Source: Gordius sp. MW1
Lineage: Eukaryota > Nematomorpha > Gordioida > Gordea > Gordiidae
DNA length: 64,000 bases
Assembly: GCA_964036665.1 (NCBI GenBank)
Contig: OZ038532.1
Location: forward strand, 13,906,537 to 13,970,536
Direction of reading: 5' to 3'
Part shown: positions 1-11,900 of the stretch, piece after piece
Numbering within the stretch: the first letter of the stretch is position 1
Layout: every line of letters starts with the position of its first letter
Translations under genes and position numbers: made by a program
The notes under the pieces: model-generated
Told to the model about the DNA's origin: nothing
Databases searched by the model: none
The model's input: only the letters and a program-made list of their open reading frames with translations

Positions 1-82
1 AAAGTAAAAATTTATCAGAATCAGAAAACTATTACTTTGAAATCATGATCGCATAGAGCCATTTTCAAAAATTAAGCATCAC

Positions 83-109
83 GTTGCGATACAACAAACT
101 AATCGCAAC
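83..109. repeat. Inverted repeat (8-bp arms) present in nearly every monomer
   Basis: The left arm GTTGCGAT (83-90) and right arm ATCGCAAC (102-109) are perfect reverse complements around an 11-nt loop. In a subset of monomers, for example 428-450, four loop bases are missing, leaving a 7-nt loop with intact arms. Several variants damage one arm: GCGGTAC in the g-type monomers, CACTTGCG in the a-type, ATCACAAC near 6,283 and AGCGCAAC near 4,224. I saw no compensatory change in the opposite arm. It could extrude as a cruciform or fold in RNA. No function can be assigned from sequence alone. Confidence 0.85.
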
Positions 110-238
110 AATAAAACGTTGTCTTTTGTCAAAATCATAGTTCTCGCAGCTTAAAACCTCTTTTCGGAAGTCAATCGAGGATAATAGGATTCTCAAATTG
201 GCTTACTTTTATATATTTTTTCATGCTCTTTCACATAG

Positions 239-290
239 AATTGAAAAAAATAAATATTCTTACCTCAAAATTTTTCACATATTTTTCTTT
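239..290. other. Phased A/T-tract segment, candidate intrinsic bend
   Basis: A run of A7, T-rich, A4T5 and T5 tracts occurs with centres roughly 12 bp apart. It sits just before the GAACCGTATTCAT or CAACCGTATGCAT block and recurs in every monomer. Regularly spaced A-tracts are known to curve DNA and are common in satellites. The ~12-bp spacing is somewhat longer than one helical turn, so bending strength is uncertain. Confidence 0.5.
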
Positions 291-3089
291 GAACCGTATT
301 CATCCGATGAAAGTTGTCGTTTTCAGACGTGGTTTCTATGATCCCAAGTAAAAATTTATCAGAATCTAAAAACTACTACTTTAAAATCATGATCGCATAG
401 TGCATTTTTGAAAAATTAAGCAATCACGTTGCGATCAAACTAATCGCAACAATAAAACGTTGTCTTTTGTCAAAATGATAGTTCTCGCAGCTTAAAACCT
501 CTTTTCGGAAGTCAATCGAGGATAATAGGATTCTCAAATTGGCTTACTTTTATATATTTTTTCATGCTCTTTCACATAGAATTAAAAAAAATAAATATTC
601 TTACCTCAAAATTTTTCACATATTTTTCTTTGAAACGTATTCATCCGATGAAAGTTGTCGTTTTCAGACGTGGTTTCTATGATCCCAAGTAAAAATTTAT
701 CAGAATCAGAGAAATGTTACTTTGAAATCATGATCGCATAGGTCATTTTTGAAAAATTAAACACTCACGTTGCGATACAACAAACTAATCGCAACAATAA
801 AACGTTGTCTTTTGTCAAAATGAATAGTTCTGGCAGCTTAAAACCTCTTTTCGGAAGTAAATCGAGGATAATAGGATTCTCAAATTGGCTTACTTTTATA
901 TATTTTTTCATGCTCTTTCACATAGAATGAAAAAAATAAATATTTTTACGTCAAAATTTTTCATATAGTTTTCTTTCAACCGTATGCATCCGATGAAAGT
1001 TGTCGTTTTCAGACGTGGTTTCGATGATAAAAAGTAAAAATTTATCAGAATCAGAAAACTATTACTTTGAAATCATGATCGCATAGAGCCATTTTCAAAA
1101 ATTAAGCATCACGTTGCGATACAACAAACTAATCGCAACAATAAAACGTTGTCTTTTGTCAAAATGATAGTTCTCGCAGCTTAAAACCTCTTTTCGGAAG
1201 TCAATCGAGGATAATAGGATTCTCAAATTGGCTTACTTTTATATATTTTTTCATGCTCTTTCACATAGAATTGAAAAAAATAAATATTCTTACTCAAAAT
1301 TTTTCACATATTTTTCTTTGAACCGTATTCATCCGATGAAAGTTGTCGTTTTCAGACGTGGTTTCTATGATCCCAAGTAAAAATTTATCAGAATCTAAAA
1401 ACTACTACTTTAAAATCATGATCGCATAGTGCATTTTTGAAAAATTAAGCACTCACGTTGCGATCAAACTAATCGCAACAATAAAACGTTGTCTTTTGTC
1501 AAAATGATAGTTCTCGCAGCTTAAAACCTCTTTTCGGAAGTCAATCGAGGATAATAGGATTCTCAAATTGGCTTACTTTTATATATTTTTTCATGCTCTT
1601 TCACATAGAATTGAAAAAAATAAATATTCTTACCTCAAAATTTTTCACATATTTTTCTTTGAAACGTATTCATCCGATGAAGGTTGTCGTTTTCAGACGT
1701 GGTTTCTATGATCCCAAGTAAAAATTTATCAGAATCAGAGAAATGTTACTTTGAAATCATGATCGCATAGGTCATTTTTGAAAAATTAAACACTCACGTT
1801 GCGATACAACAAACTAATCGCAACAATAAAACGTTGTCTTTTGTCAAAATGAATAGTTCTGGCAGCTTAAAACCTCTTTTCGGAAGTAAATCGAGGATAA
1901 TAGGATTCTCAAATTGGCTTACTTTTATATATTTTTTCATGCTCTTTCACATAGAATTGAAAAAAATAAATATTTATACCTCAAAATTTTTCACATATTT
2001 TTCTTTGAACCGTATTCATCCGATGAAAGTTGTCGTAGACTTGGTTTCTATGATCCCAAGTAAAAATTTATCAGAATCTGAAAACTATTACTTTGAAATC
2101 ATAATCGCATAGAGCCATTTTCAAAAATTAAGCATCACGTTGCGATACAACAAACTAATCGCAACAATAAAACGTTGTCTTTTGTCAAAATGATAGTTCT
2201 CGCAGCTTAAAACCTCTTTTCGGAAGTCAATTGAGTATAATAGGATTCTCAAATTGGCTTACTTTTATATATTTTTTCATGCTCTTTCACATAGAATCAA
2301 AAAAAATAAATATTTTTACCTCAAAATTTTTCACATATTTTTCTTTGAACCGTATTCATCCGATGAAAGTTGTCGTTTTCAGACGTGGTTTCTATGATCC
2401 CAAGTAAAAATTTATCAGAATCTAAAAACTACTACTTTAAAATCATGATGGCATAGTGCATTTTTGAAAAATTAAGCACTCACGTTGCGATCAAACTAAT
2501 CGCAACAATAAAACGTTGTCTTTTGTCAAAATGATAGTTCTCGCAGCTTAAAACCTCTTTTCGGAAGTCAATCGAGGATAATAGGATTCTCAAATTGGCT
2601 TACTTTTATATATTTTTTCATGCTCTTTCACATAGAATTGAAAAAAATAAATATTCTTACCTCAAAATTTTTCACATATTTTTCTTTGAAACGTATTCAT
2701 CCGATGAAAGTTGTCGTTTTCAGACGTGGTTTCTATGATCCCAAGTAAAAATTTATCAGAATCAGAAAAATGTTACTTTGAAATCATGATCGCATAGGTC
2801 ATTTTTGAAAAATTAAACACTCACGTTGCGATACAACAAACTAATCGCAACAATAAAACGTTGTCTTTTGTCAAAATGAATAGTTCTGGCAGCTTAAAAC
2901 CTCTTTTCGGAAGTAAATCGAGGATAATAGGATTCTCAAATTGGCTTGCTTTTATATATTTTTTCATGCTCTTTCACATAGAATTGAAAAAAATAAATAT
3001 TTGTACCTCAAAATTTTTCACATATTTTTCTTTGAACCGTATTCATCCGATGAAAGTTGTCGTTTTCAGACTTGGTTTCTATGATCCCA

Positions 3090-4466
3090 AGTAAAAATTT
3101 ATCAAAATCTAAAAACTACTACTTTGAAATCATGATCGCATAGAGCCATATTCAAAAATTAAGCATCACGTTGCGATACAACAAACTAATCGCAACAATA
3201 AAACGTTGTCTTTTGTCAAAATGATAGTTCTCGCAGCTTAAAACCTCTTTACGGAAGTCAATCGAGGATAATAGGATTCTCAAATTGGCTTACTTTTATA
3301 TATTTTTTTATGCTCTTTCACATAGAATCAAAAAAGATAAATATTTTTACCTCAAAATTTTTCACATATTTTTCTTTGAACCCTATTCATCCGATGAAAG
3401 TTTTCGTTTTCAGACGTGGTTTCTATGATCCCAAGTAAAAATTTATCAGAATCAGAGAAATGTTACTTTGAAATCATGATCGCATAGTGCATTTTTGTAA
3501 AATTAAACACTCACGTTGCGATACAACAAACTAATCGCAACAATAAAACGTTGTCTTTTGTCAAAATGAATAGTTCTGGCAGCTTAAAACCTCTTTTCGG
3601 AAGTAAATCGAGGATAATAGGATTCTCAAATTGGCTTACTTTTATATATTTTTTCATGCACTTTCACATAGAATCGAAAAAAATAAATATTTTTACTTCA
3701 AAAATTTTCACATATTTTTCTTTCAACCGTATGCATCCGATTAAAGTTGTCGTTTTCAGACGTGGTTTCGATGATAAAAAGTAAAAATTTATCAGAATCA
3801 GAAAACTATTACTTTGAAATCATGATCGCATAGAGCCATTTTCAAAAATTAAGCATCACGTTGCGATACAACAAACTAATCGCAACAATAAAACGTTGTC
3901 TTTTGTCAAAATGATAGTTCTCGCAGCTTAAAACCTCTTTTCGGAAGTCAATCGAGGATAATAGGATTCTTAAATTGGCTCACTTTTATATATTTTTTCA
4001 TGCTCTTTCACATAGAATCGAAAAAAATAAATATTTATACCTCAAAATTTTTCACACATTTTTCTTTCAACCGTATGCATCCGATGAAAGTTGTCGTTTT
4101 CAGACGTGGTTTCGATGATAAAAAGTAAAAATTTATCAGAATCAGAAAACTATTACTTTAAAATCATGATCGCATAGTGCATTTTTGAAAAATTAAGCAC
4201 TCACGTTGCGATACAACAAACTAAGCGCAACAATAAAACGTTGTCTTTTGTCAAAATGATTGTTCTCGCAGCTTAAAACCTCTTTTCGGAAGTCAATCAG
4301 GATAATAGGATTCTCAAATTGGCTTACTTTTATATATTCTTTCATGCTCTTTCACATAGAATGAAAAAAATAAATATTTTTACGTCAAAATTTTTCACAT
4401 ATTTTTCTTTCAACCGTATGCATCCGATGAAAGTTGTCGTTTTCAGACGTGGTTTCGATGAGAAAA
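3090..4466 (+). repeat. Irregular satellite monomers between duplicated trimers
   Basis: Four monomers (starts near 3,090, 3,434, 3,780 and 4,126) break the trimer order. An AGAGCC monomer is followed directly by a GAATAG monomer, then by AGAGCC and TGCATTTTTG monomers that both end in the CGATGATAAA or CGATGAGAAA 3' module. A change in the hairpin right arm (AGCGCAAC) lies near 4,224. Nothing other than satellite is present. Confidence 0.75.
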
Positions 4467-6180
4467 AGTAAAAATTTATCAGAATCAGAAAACTATTACT
4501 TTGAAATCATGATCGCATAGAGCCATTTTCAAAAATTAAGCATCACGTTGCGATACAACAAACTAATCGCAACAATAAAACGTTGTCTTTTGTCAAAATC
4601 ATAGTTCTCGCAGCTTAAAACCTCTTTTCGGAAGTCAATCGAGGATAATAGGATTCTCAAATTGGCTTACTTTTATATATTTTTTCATGCTCTTTCACAT
4701 AGAGGTGAAAAAAATAAATATTCTTACCTCAAAATTTTTCACATATTTTTCTTTGAACCGTATTCATCCGATGAAAGTTGTCGTTTTCAGACGTGGTTTC
4801 TATGATCCCAAGTAAAAATTTATCAGAATCTAAAAACTACTACTTTAAAATCATGATCGCATAGTGCATTTTTGAAAAATTAAGCAATCACGTTGCGATC
4901 AAACTAATCGCAACAATAAAACGTTGTCTTTTGTCAAAATGATAGTTCTCGCAGCTTAAAACCTCTTTTCGGAAGTCAATCGAGGATAATAGGATTCTCA
5001 AATTGGCTTACTTTTATATATTTTTTCATGCTCTTTCACATAGAATTGAAAAAAATAAATATCCTTACCTCAAAATTTTTCACATATTTTTCTTTGAAAC
5101 GTATTCATCCGATGAAAGTTGTCGTTTTCAGACGTGGTTTCTATGATCCCAAGTAAAAATTTATCAGAATCAGAGAAATGTTACTTTGAAATCATGATCG
5201 CATAGGTCATTTTTGAAAAATTAAACACTCACGTTGCGATACAACAAACTAATCGCAACAATAAAACGTTGTCTTTTGTCAAAATGAATAGTTCTGGCAG
5301 CTTAAAACCTCTTTTCGGAAGTAAATCGAGGATAATAGGATTCTCAAATTGGCTTACTTTAATATATTTTTTCATGCTCTTTCACATAGAATGAAAAAAA
5401 TAAATATTTTTACGTCAAAATTTTTCATATAGTTTTCTTTCAACCGTATGCATCCGATGAAAGTTGTCGTTTTCAGACGTGGTTTCGATGATAAAAAGTA
5501 AAAATTTATCAGAATCAGAAAACTATTACTTTGAAATCATGATCGCATAGAGCCATTTTCAAAAATTAAGCATCACGTTGCGATACAACAAACTAATCGC
5601 AACAATAAAACGTTGTCTTTTGTCAAAATGATAGTTCTCGCAGCTTAAAACCTCTTTTCGGAAGTCAATCGAGGATAATAGGATTCTCAAATTGGCTTAC
5701 TTTTATATATTTTTTCATGCTCTTTCACATAGAATTGAAAAAAATAAATATTCTTACTCAAAATTTTTCACATATTTTTCTTTGAACCGTATTCATCCGA
5801 TGAAAGTTGTCGTTTTCAGACGTGGTTTCTATGATCCCAAGTAAAAATTTATCAGAATCTAAAAACTACTACTTTAAAATCATGATCGCATAGTGCATTT
5901 TTGAAAAATTAAGCACTCACGTTGCGATCAAACTAATCGCAACAATAAAACGTTGTCTTTTGTCAAAATGATAGTTCTCGCAGCTTAAAACCTCTTTTCG
6001 GAAGTCAATCGAGGATAATAGGATTCTCAAATTGGCTTACTTTTATATATTTTTTCATGCTCTTTCACATAGAATTGAAAAAAATAAATATTCTTACCTC
6101 AAAATTTTTCACATATTTTTCTTTGAACCGTATTCATCCGATGAAAGTTGTCGTTTTCAGACGTGGTTTCTATGATCCCA
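4467..6180 (+). repeat. Second copy of the left-edge trimer block (4,464-bp offset)
   Basis: Monomer starts 4,467, 4,811, 5,152, 5,497 and 5,840 equal 3, 347, 688, 1,033 and 1,376 plus exactly 4,464. Private variants are shared: CAAAATCATAG in the first monomer, the AGAATGAAAA deletion and TATAGTTTTC in the third, and the TTACTCAAAA deletion in the fourth. Agreement ends near 1,660/6,125, where copy one reads GAAACG and copy two GAACCG. Copy one is cut by the window start, so the true duplication is larger. Confidence 0.85.
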
Positions 6181-7553
6181 AGTAAATATTTATCAGAATC
6201 TAAAAACTATTACTTTGAAATGATAATCGCATAGAGCAGTTTTCAAAAATTCAGCACTCACGTTGCGATACAACAAACTAATCACAACAATAAAACGTTG
6301 TCTTTTGTCAAAATGAATAGTTCTGGCAGCTTAAAACCTCTTTTCGGAAGTAAATCGAGGATAATAGGATTCTCAAATTGGCTTACTTTTATATATTTTT
6401 TCATGCTCTTTCACATAGAATTGAAAAAATTAAATATTTTTACCTCAAAATTTTTCACATATTTTTCTTTGAACCGTATTCATCCGATGAAAGTTGTCGT
6501 TTTCAGACGTGGTTTCTAAGATCCCAAGTAAAAATTTATCAGTGAAAACTATTACTTTGAAATCATGATCGCATAGAGCCATTTTCAAAAATTAAGCATC
6601 ACGTTGCGATACAACAAACTAATCGCAACAATAAAACGTTGTCTTTTGTCAAAATGATAGTTCTCGCAGCTTAAAACCTCTTTTCGGAAGTCAATCGAGG
6701 ATAATAGGATTCTCAAATTGGCTTACTTTTATATATTTTTTCATGCTCTTTCACATAGAATTGAAAAAAATAAATATTTTTACCTCAAAATTTTTCACAT
6801 ATTTTTCTTTGAACCGTATTCATCCGATGAAAGTTGTCGTTTTCAGACGTGGTTTCTATGATCCCAAGTAAATATTTATCAGAATCTAAAAACTATTACT
6901 TTGAAATGATAATCGCATAGAGCAGTTTTCAAAAATTCAGCACTCACGTTGCGATGCAACAAACTAATCACAACAATAAAACGTTGTCTTTTGTCAAAAT
7001 GATAGTTCTCGCAGCTTAAAACCTCTTTTCGGAAGTTTATCGAGGATAATAGGATTCTCAAATTGGCTTACTTTTATATATTTTTTCATGCTCTTTCACA
7101 TAGAATCGAAAAAAATAAATATTTTTACCTCAAAATTTTTCACATTTTTTCTTTGAACCGTATTCATCCGATGAAAGTTGTCGTTTTCAGACGTGGTTTC
7201 TATGATCCCAAGTAAAAATTTATCAGAATCAGAGAAATGTTACTTTGAAATCATGATCGCATAGTGCATTTTTGAAAAATTAAGCACTCACTTGCGATAC
7301 AACAAACTAATCGCAACAATAAAACGTTGTCTTTTGTCAAAATGATAGTTCTCGCAGCTTAAAACCTCTTTTCGGAATTTTATCGAGGGTAATAGGATTC
7401 TCAAATTGGCTTACTTTTATATATTTTTTCATGCTCTTTCACATAGAATTGAAAAAAATAAATATTTTTACCTCAAAATTTTTCACATATTTTTCTTTGA
7501 ACCGTATTCATCCGATGAAAGTTGTCGTTTTCAGACGTGGTTTCTATGATCCC
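6181..7553 (+). repeat. Irregular block with a diverged 5' module repeated 686 bp apart
   Basis: Monomers beginning at 6,181 and 6,867 share a set of changes seen together nowhere else in the window: AGTAAATATT start, ATGATAATCG, AGCAGTTTTC, AAATTCAGC and ATCACAAC in the hairpin right arm. The monomer at about 7,211 introduces the a-type features CACTTGCG and GGAATTTTATCGAGGG. No non-satellite sequence is present. Confidence 0.75.
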
Positions 7554-8590
7554 AAGTAAAAATTTATCAGAATCAGAGAAATGTTACTTTGAAATCATGA
7601 TCGCATAGTGTATTTTTGAAAAATTAAAGACTCACGTTGCGATACAACAAACTAATCGCAACAATAAAACGTTGTCTTTTGTCAAAATGAATAGTTCTGG
7701 CAGCTTAAAACCTCTTTTCGGAAGTAAATCGAGGATAATAGGATTCTCAAATTGGCTTACTTTTATATATTTTTTCATGCTCTTTCACATAGAATCGAAA
7801 AAAATAAATATTTTTACCTCAAAATTTTTCACATATTTTTCTTTGAACCGTATGCATCCGATGAGAGTTATCGTTTTCAGACGTGGTTTCGATGATAAAA
7901 AGTAAAAATTTATCAGAATCAGAAAACTATTACTTTAAAATCATGATCGCATAGTGCATTTTTAAAAAATTAAGCACTCACGTTGCGATACAACAAACTA
8001 ATCGCAACAATAAAACGTTGACTTTTGTCAAAATGATAGTTCTCGCAGCTTAAAACCTTTTTTCGGAAATCGAGGATAATAGGATTCTCAAATTGGCTTA
8101 CTTTTATATATTTTTTCATGCTCTTTCACATAGAATTGAAAAAAATAAATATTCTACCTCAAAATTTTTCACATATTTTTCTTTGAACCGTATTCATCCG
8201 ATGAAAGTTATCGTTTTCAGACGTGGTTTCTATGAACCCAAGTAAAAATTTATCAGAATCAGAGAAATGTTACTTTGAAATGATGATCGCATAGGGCATT
8301 TTTGAAAAATTAAACACTCACGTTGCGGTACAACAAACTAATCGCAACAATAAAACGTTGTCTTTTGTCAAAATGAATAGTTCTGGCAGCTTAAAACCTC
8401 TTTTCGGAAGTAAATCGAGGATAATAGGATTCTCAAATTGGCTTACTTTTATATATTTTTTAATGCTCTTTCACATAGAATCGAAAAAAATAAATATTTT
8501 TACCTCAAAATCTTTCACAGATTTTTCTTTCAACCGTATGCATCCGATGAAAGTTGTCGTTTTCAGACGTGGTTTCGATGATAAAAAGTA
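7554..8590 (+). repeat. e-f-g trimer block, also present 6,880 bp downstream
   Basis: Three monomers occur in the order e (TGTATTTTTG, AAAGACTCACG, GAATAG, GAGAGTTATCG), f (TTTTTAAAAAATT, GGAAATCGAGG, ATTCTACCTC, GAACCC) and g (ATGATGATCG, GAATAG, TTTTTTAATGC). The same order occurs at about 14,434-15,466, with the middle-module frames displaced by exactly 6,880 bp. Small private differences show the copies are no longer identical; for instance copy one has CGTTGACTTTTG near 8,017 and a GATAAA 3' end where copy two has GGTAAA. Confidence 0.75.
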
Positions 8591-8931
8591 AAAATTTATC
8601 AGAATCAGAAAACTATTACTTTAAAATCATGATCGCATAGTGCATTTTTGAAAAATTAAGCACTCACGTTGCGATACAACAAACTAATCGCAACAATAAA
8701 ACGTTGTCTTTTGTCAAAATGATAGTTCTCGCAGCTTAAAACCTCTTTTCGGAAGTTTATCGAGGATAATAGGATTCTCAAATTGGCTTACTTTTATATA
8801 TTTTTTCATGCTCTTTCACATAGAATCGAAAAAAATAAATATTTTTACCTCAAAATTTTTCACATATTTTTCTTTGAACCGTATTCATCCGATGAAAGTT
8901 GTCGTTTTCAGACGTGGTTTCTATGATCCCA
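8591..8931 (+). repeat. Single linking monomer
   Basis: This is a GATAG-class monomer with GTTTATCGAGG in the middle and the GATCCC 3' module. It looks like the 5' part of the second tetramer monomer joined to the 3' part of a GATCCC-ending monomer, and it precedes the regular tetramer block. Confidence 0.6.
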
Positions 8932-11900
8932 AGTAAAAATTTATCAGAATCAGAGAAATGTTACTTTGAAATCATGATCGCATAGTGCATTTTTGAAAAA
9001 TTAAGCACTCACTTGCGATACAACAAACTAATCGCAACAATAAAACGTTGTCTTTTGTCAAAATGATAGTTCTCGCAGCTTAAAACCTCTTTTCGGAATT
9101 TTATCGAGGGTAATAGGATTCTCAAATTGGCTTACTTTTATATATTTTTTCATGCTCTTTCACATAGAGTTGAAAAAAATAAATATTTTTACCTCAAAAT
9201 TTTTCACATATTTTTCTTTGAACCGTATTCATCCGATGAAAGTTGTCGTTTTCAGACGTGGTTTCTATGATGCCAAGTAAATATTTATCAGAATCAGAGA
9301 AATGTTACTTTGAAATCATGATCGCATAGTGCATTTTTGAAAAATTAAAGACTCACGTTGCGATACAACAAACTAATCGCAACAATAAAACGTTGTCTTT
9401 TGTCAAAATGAATAGTTCTGGCAGCTTAAAACCTCTTTTCGGAAGTAAATCGAGGATAATAGGATTCTCAAATTGGCTTACTTTTATATATTTTTTCATG
9501 CTCTTTCACATAGAATCGAAAAAAATAAATATTTTTACCTCAAAATTTTTCACATATTTTTCTTTCAACCGTATGCATCCGATGAGAGTTATCGTTTTCA
9601 GACGTGGTTTCGATGATAAAAAGTAAAAATTTATCAGAATCAGAAAACTATTACTTTAAAATCATGATCGCATAGTGCATTTTTGAAAAATTAAGCACTC
9701 ACGTTGCGATACAACAAACTAATCGCAACAATAAAACGTTGTCTTTTGTCAAAATGATAGTTCTCGCAGCTTAAAACCTCTTTTCGGAAGTTTATCGAGG
9801 ATAATAGGATTCTCAAATTGGCTTACTTTTATATATTTTTTTATGCTCTTTCACATAGAATCGAAAAAAATAAATATTTTTACCTCAAAATTTTTCACAG
9901 ATTTTTCTTTCAACCGTATGCATCCGATGAAAGTTGTCGTTTTCAGACGTGGTTTCGATGATAAAAAGTAAAAATTTATCAGAATCAGAAAACTATTACT
10001 TTAAAATCATGATCGCATAGTGCATTTTTGAAAAATTAAGCACTCACGTTGCGATCAAACTAATCGCAACAATACAACGTTGTCTTTTGTCAAAATGATA
10101 GTTCTCGCAGCTTAAAACCTCTTTTCGGAAGTCAATCGAGGATAATAGGATTCTCAAATTGGCTTACTTTTATATATTTTTTCATGCTCTTTCACATAGA
10201 ATCGAAAAAAATAAATATTTTTACCTCAAAATTTTTCACATATTTTTCTTTGAACCGTATTCATCCGATGAAAGTTGTCGTTTTCAGACGTGGTTTCTAT
10301 GATCCCAAGTAAAAATTTATCAGAATCAGAGAAATGTTACTTTGAAATCATGATCGCATAGTGCATTTTTGAAAAATTAAGCACTCACTTGCGATACAAC
10401 AAACTAATCGCAACAATAAAACGTTGTCTTTTGTCAAAATGATAGTTCTCGCAGCTTAAAACCTCTTTTCGGAATTTTATCGAGGGTAATAGGATTCTCA
10501 AATTGGCTTACTTTTATATATTTTTTCATGCTCTTTCACATAGAGTTGAAAAAAATAAATATTTTTACCTCAAAATTTTTCACATATTTTTCTTTGAACC
10601 GTATTCATCCGATGAAAGTTGTCGTTTTCAGACGTGGTTTCTATGATGCCAAGTAAATATTTATCAGAATCAGAGAAATGTTACTTTGAAATCATGATCG
10701 CATAGTGCATTTTTGAAAAATTAAAGACTCACGTTGCGATACAACAAACTAATCGCAACAATAAAACGTTGTCTTTTGTCAAAATGAATAGTTCTGGCAG
10801 CTTAAAACCTCTTTTCGGAAGTAAATCGAGGATAATAGGATTCTCAAATTGGCTTACTTTTATATATTTTTTCATGCTCTTTCACATAGAATCGAAAAAA
10901 ATAAATATTTTTACCTCAAAATTTTTCACATATTTTTCTTTCAACCGTATGCATCCGATGAGAGTTATCGTTTTCAGACGTGGTTTCGATGATAAAAAGT
11001 AAAAATTTATCAGAATCAGAAAACTATTACTTTAAAATCATGATCGCATAGTGCATTTTTGAAAAATTAAGCACTCACGTTGCGATACAACAAACTAATC
11101 GCAACAATAAAACGTTGTCTTTTGTCAAAATGATAGTTCTCGCAGCTTAAAACCTCTTTTCGGAAGTTTATCGAGGATAATAGGATTCTCAAATTGGCTT
11201 ACTTTTATATATTTTTTCATGCTCTTTCACATAGAATCGAAAAAAATAAATATTTTTACCTCAAAATTTTTCACAGATTTTTCTTTCAACCGTATGCATC
11301 CGATGAAAGTTGTCGTTTTCAGACGTGGTTTCGATGATAAAAAGTAAAAATTTATCAGAATCAGAAAACTATTACTTTAAAATCATGATCGCATAGTGCA
11401 TTTTTGAAAAATTAAGCACTCACGTTGCGATCAAACTAATCGCAACAATACAACGTTGTCTTTTGTCAAAATGATAGTTCACGCAGCTTAAAACCTCTTT
11501 TCGGAAGTCAATCGAGGATAATAGGATTCTCAAATTGGCTTACTTTTATATATTTTTTCATGCTCTTTCACATAGAATCGAAAAAAATAAATATTTTTAC
11601 CTCAAAATTTTTCACATATTTTTCTTTGAACCGTATTCATCCGATGAAAGTTGTCGTTTTCAGACGTGGTTTCTATGATCCCAAGTAAAAATTTATCAGA
11701 ATCAGAGAAATGTTACTTTGAAATCATGATCGCATAGTGCATTTTTGAAAAATTAAGCACTCACTTGCGATACAACAAACTAATCGCAACAATAAAACGT
11801 TGTCTTTTGTCAAAATGATAGTTCTCGCAGCTTAAAACCTCTTTTCGGAATTTTATCGAGGGTAATAGGATTCTCAAATTGGCTTACTTTTATATATTTT

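Larger units (their letters stand above)
3..346 (+). repeat. Representative monomer with module map
   Basis: Read 5' to 3', the unit has four parts. (1) A 5' module, here with AGAGCC...GCATCACG; the alternatives are TGCATTTTTG...GCACTCACG and an AAACACTCACG form. (2) The hairpin segment around 83-109, followed by AAAACGTTGTC. (3) A middle module that is either ATGATAG/CTCGCAG/GTCAATCG or ATGAATAG/CTGGCAG/GTAAATCG; this particular copy has CATAG instead of GATAG. (4) A TATATA-containing T-rich stretch, a phased A/T-tract segment, and a 3' module ending either CTATGATCCC (usually with GAACCGTATTCAT) or CGATGATAAA (usually with CAACCGTATGCAT). Variants across the window are different combinations of these modules. 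I found no convincing internal half-length repeat, so 344 bp is the basic unit despite being close to 2 x 172. Confidence 0.9.
3..3089 (+). repeat. Trimer HOR, ~1,030 bp, about three copies
   Basis: Monomers cycle through three types: AGAGCC 5' module with GATAG or CATAG; TCTAAAAAC with the short-loop hairpin GCGATCAAAC; and AAACACTCACG with GAATAG. Units start at 3, 1,033 and 2,059, and the next AGAGCC monomer starts near 3,090. The third-type monomer at 688 has a lost base before the A-run (AGAATGAAAA), and the one at 1,717 carries a short deletion near 2,035 (GTCGTAGAC in place of GTCGTTTTCAGAC). Confidence 0.8.

Noticed and set aside
83-122. Rolling-circle or Helitron-type terminus suggested by the hairpin
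   Set aside because: There is no element boundary, no replication protein and no defined terminal motif; the hairpin is internal to a monomer that repeats seamlessly on both sides.
163-183. CENP-B box-like motif around TTCGGAAGTCAATCGAGG
   Set aside because: It shares TTCG and a CG-rich end, but the required A and the CGGG spacing of nTTCGnnnnAnnCGGGn are not met in either middle-module variant.
210-230. TATA box in the TTTTATATATTTTTT stretch
   Set aside because: The monomer is about 69% A/T, so this string is unremarkable, and no transcript start, initiator or downstream gene supports a promoter.
1-346. 172-bp internal dimer (344 = 2 x 172)
   Set aside because: I compared the two halves by eye and found only scattered similarity such as CGCATAG against CACATAG, not a convincing repeat.
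6879-7061. 60-codon minus-strand open frame
   Set aside because: It is opened by chance in one monomer carrying local substitutions and is absent from other monomers, so it is a shadow frame of the satellite.
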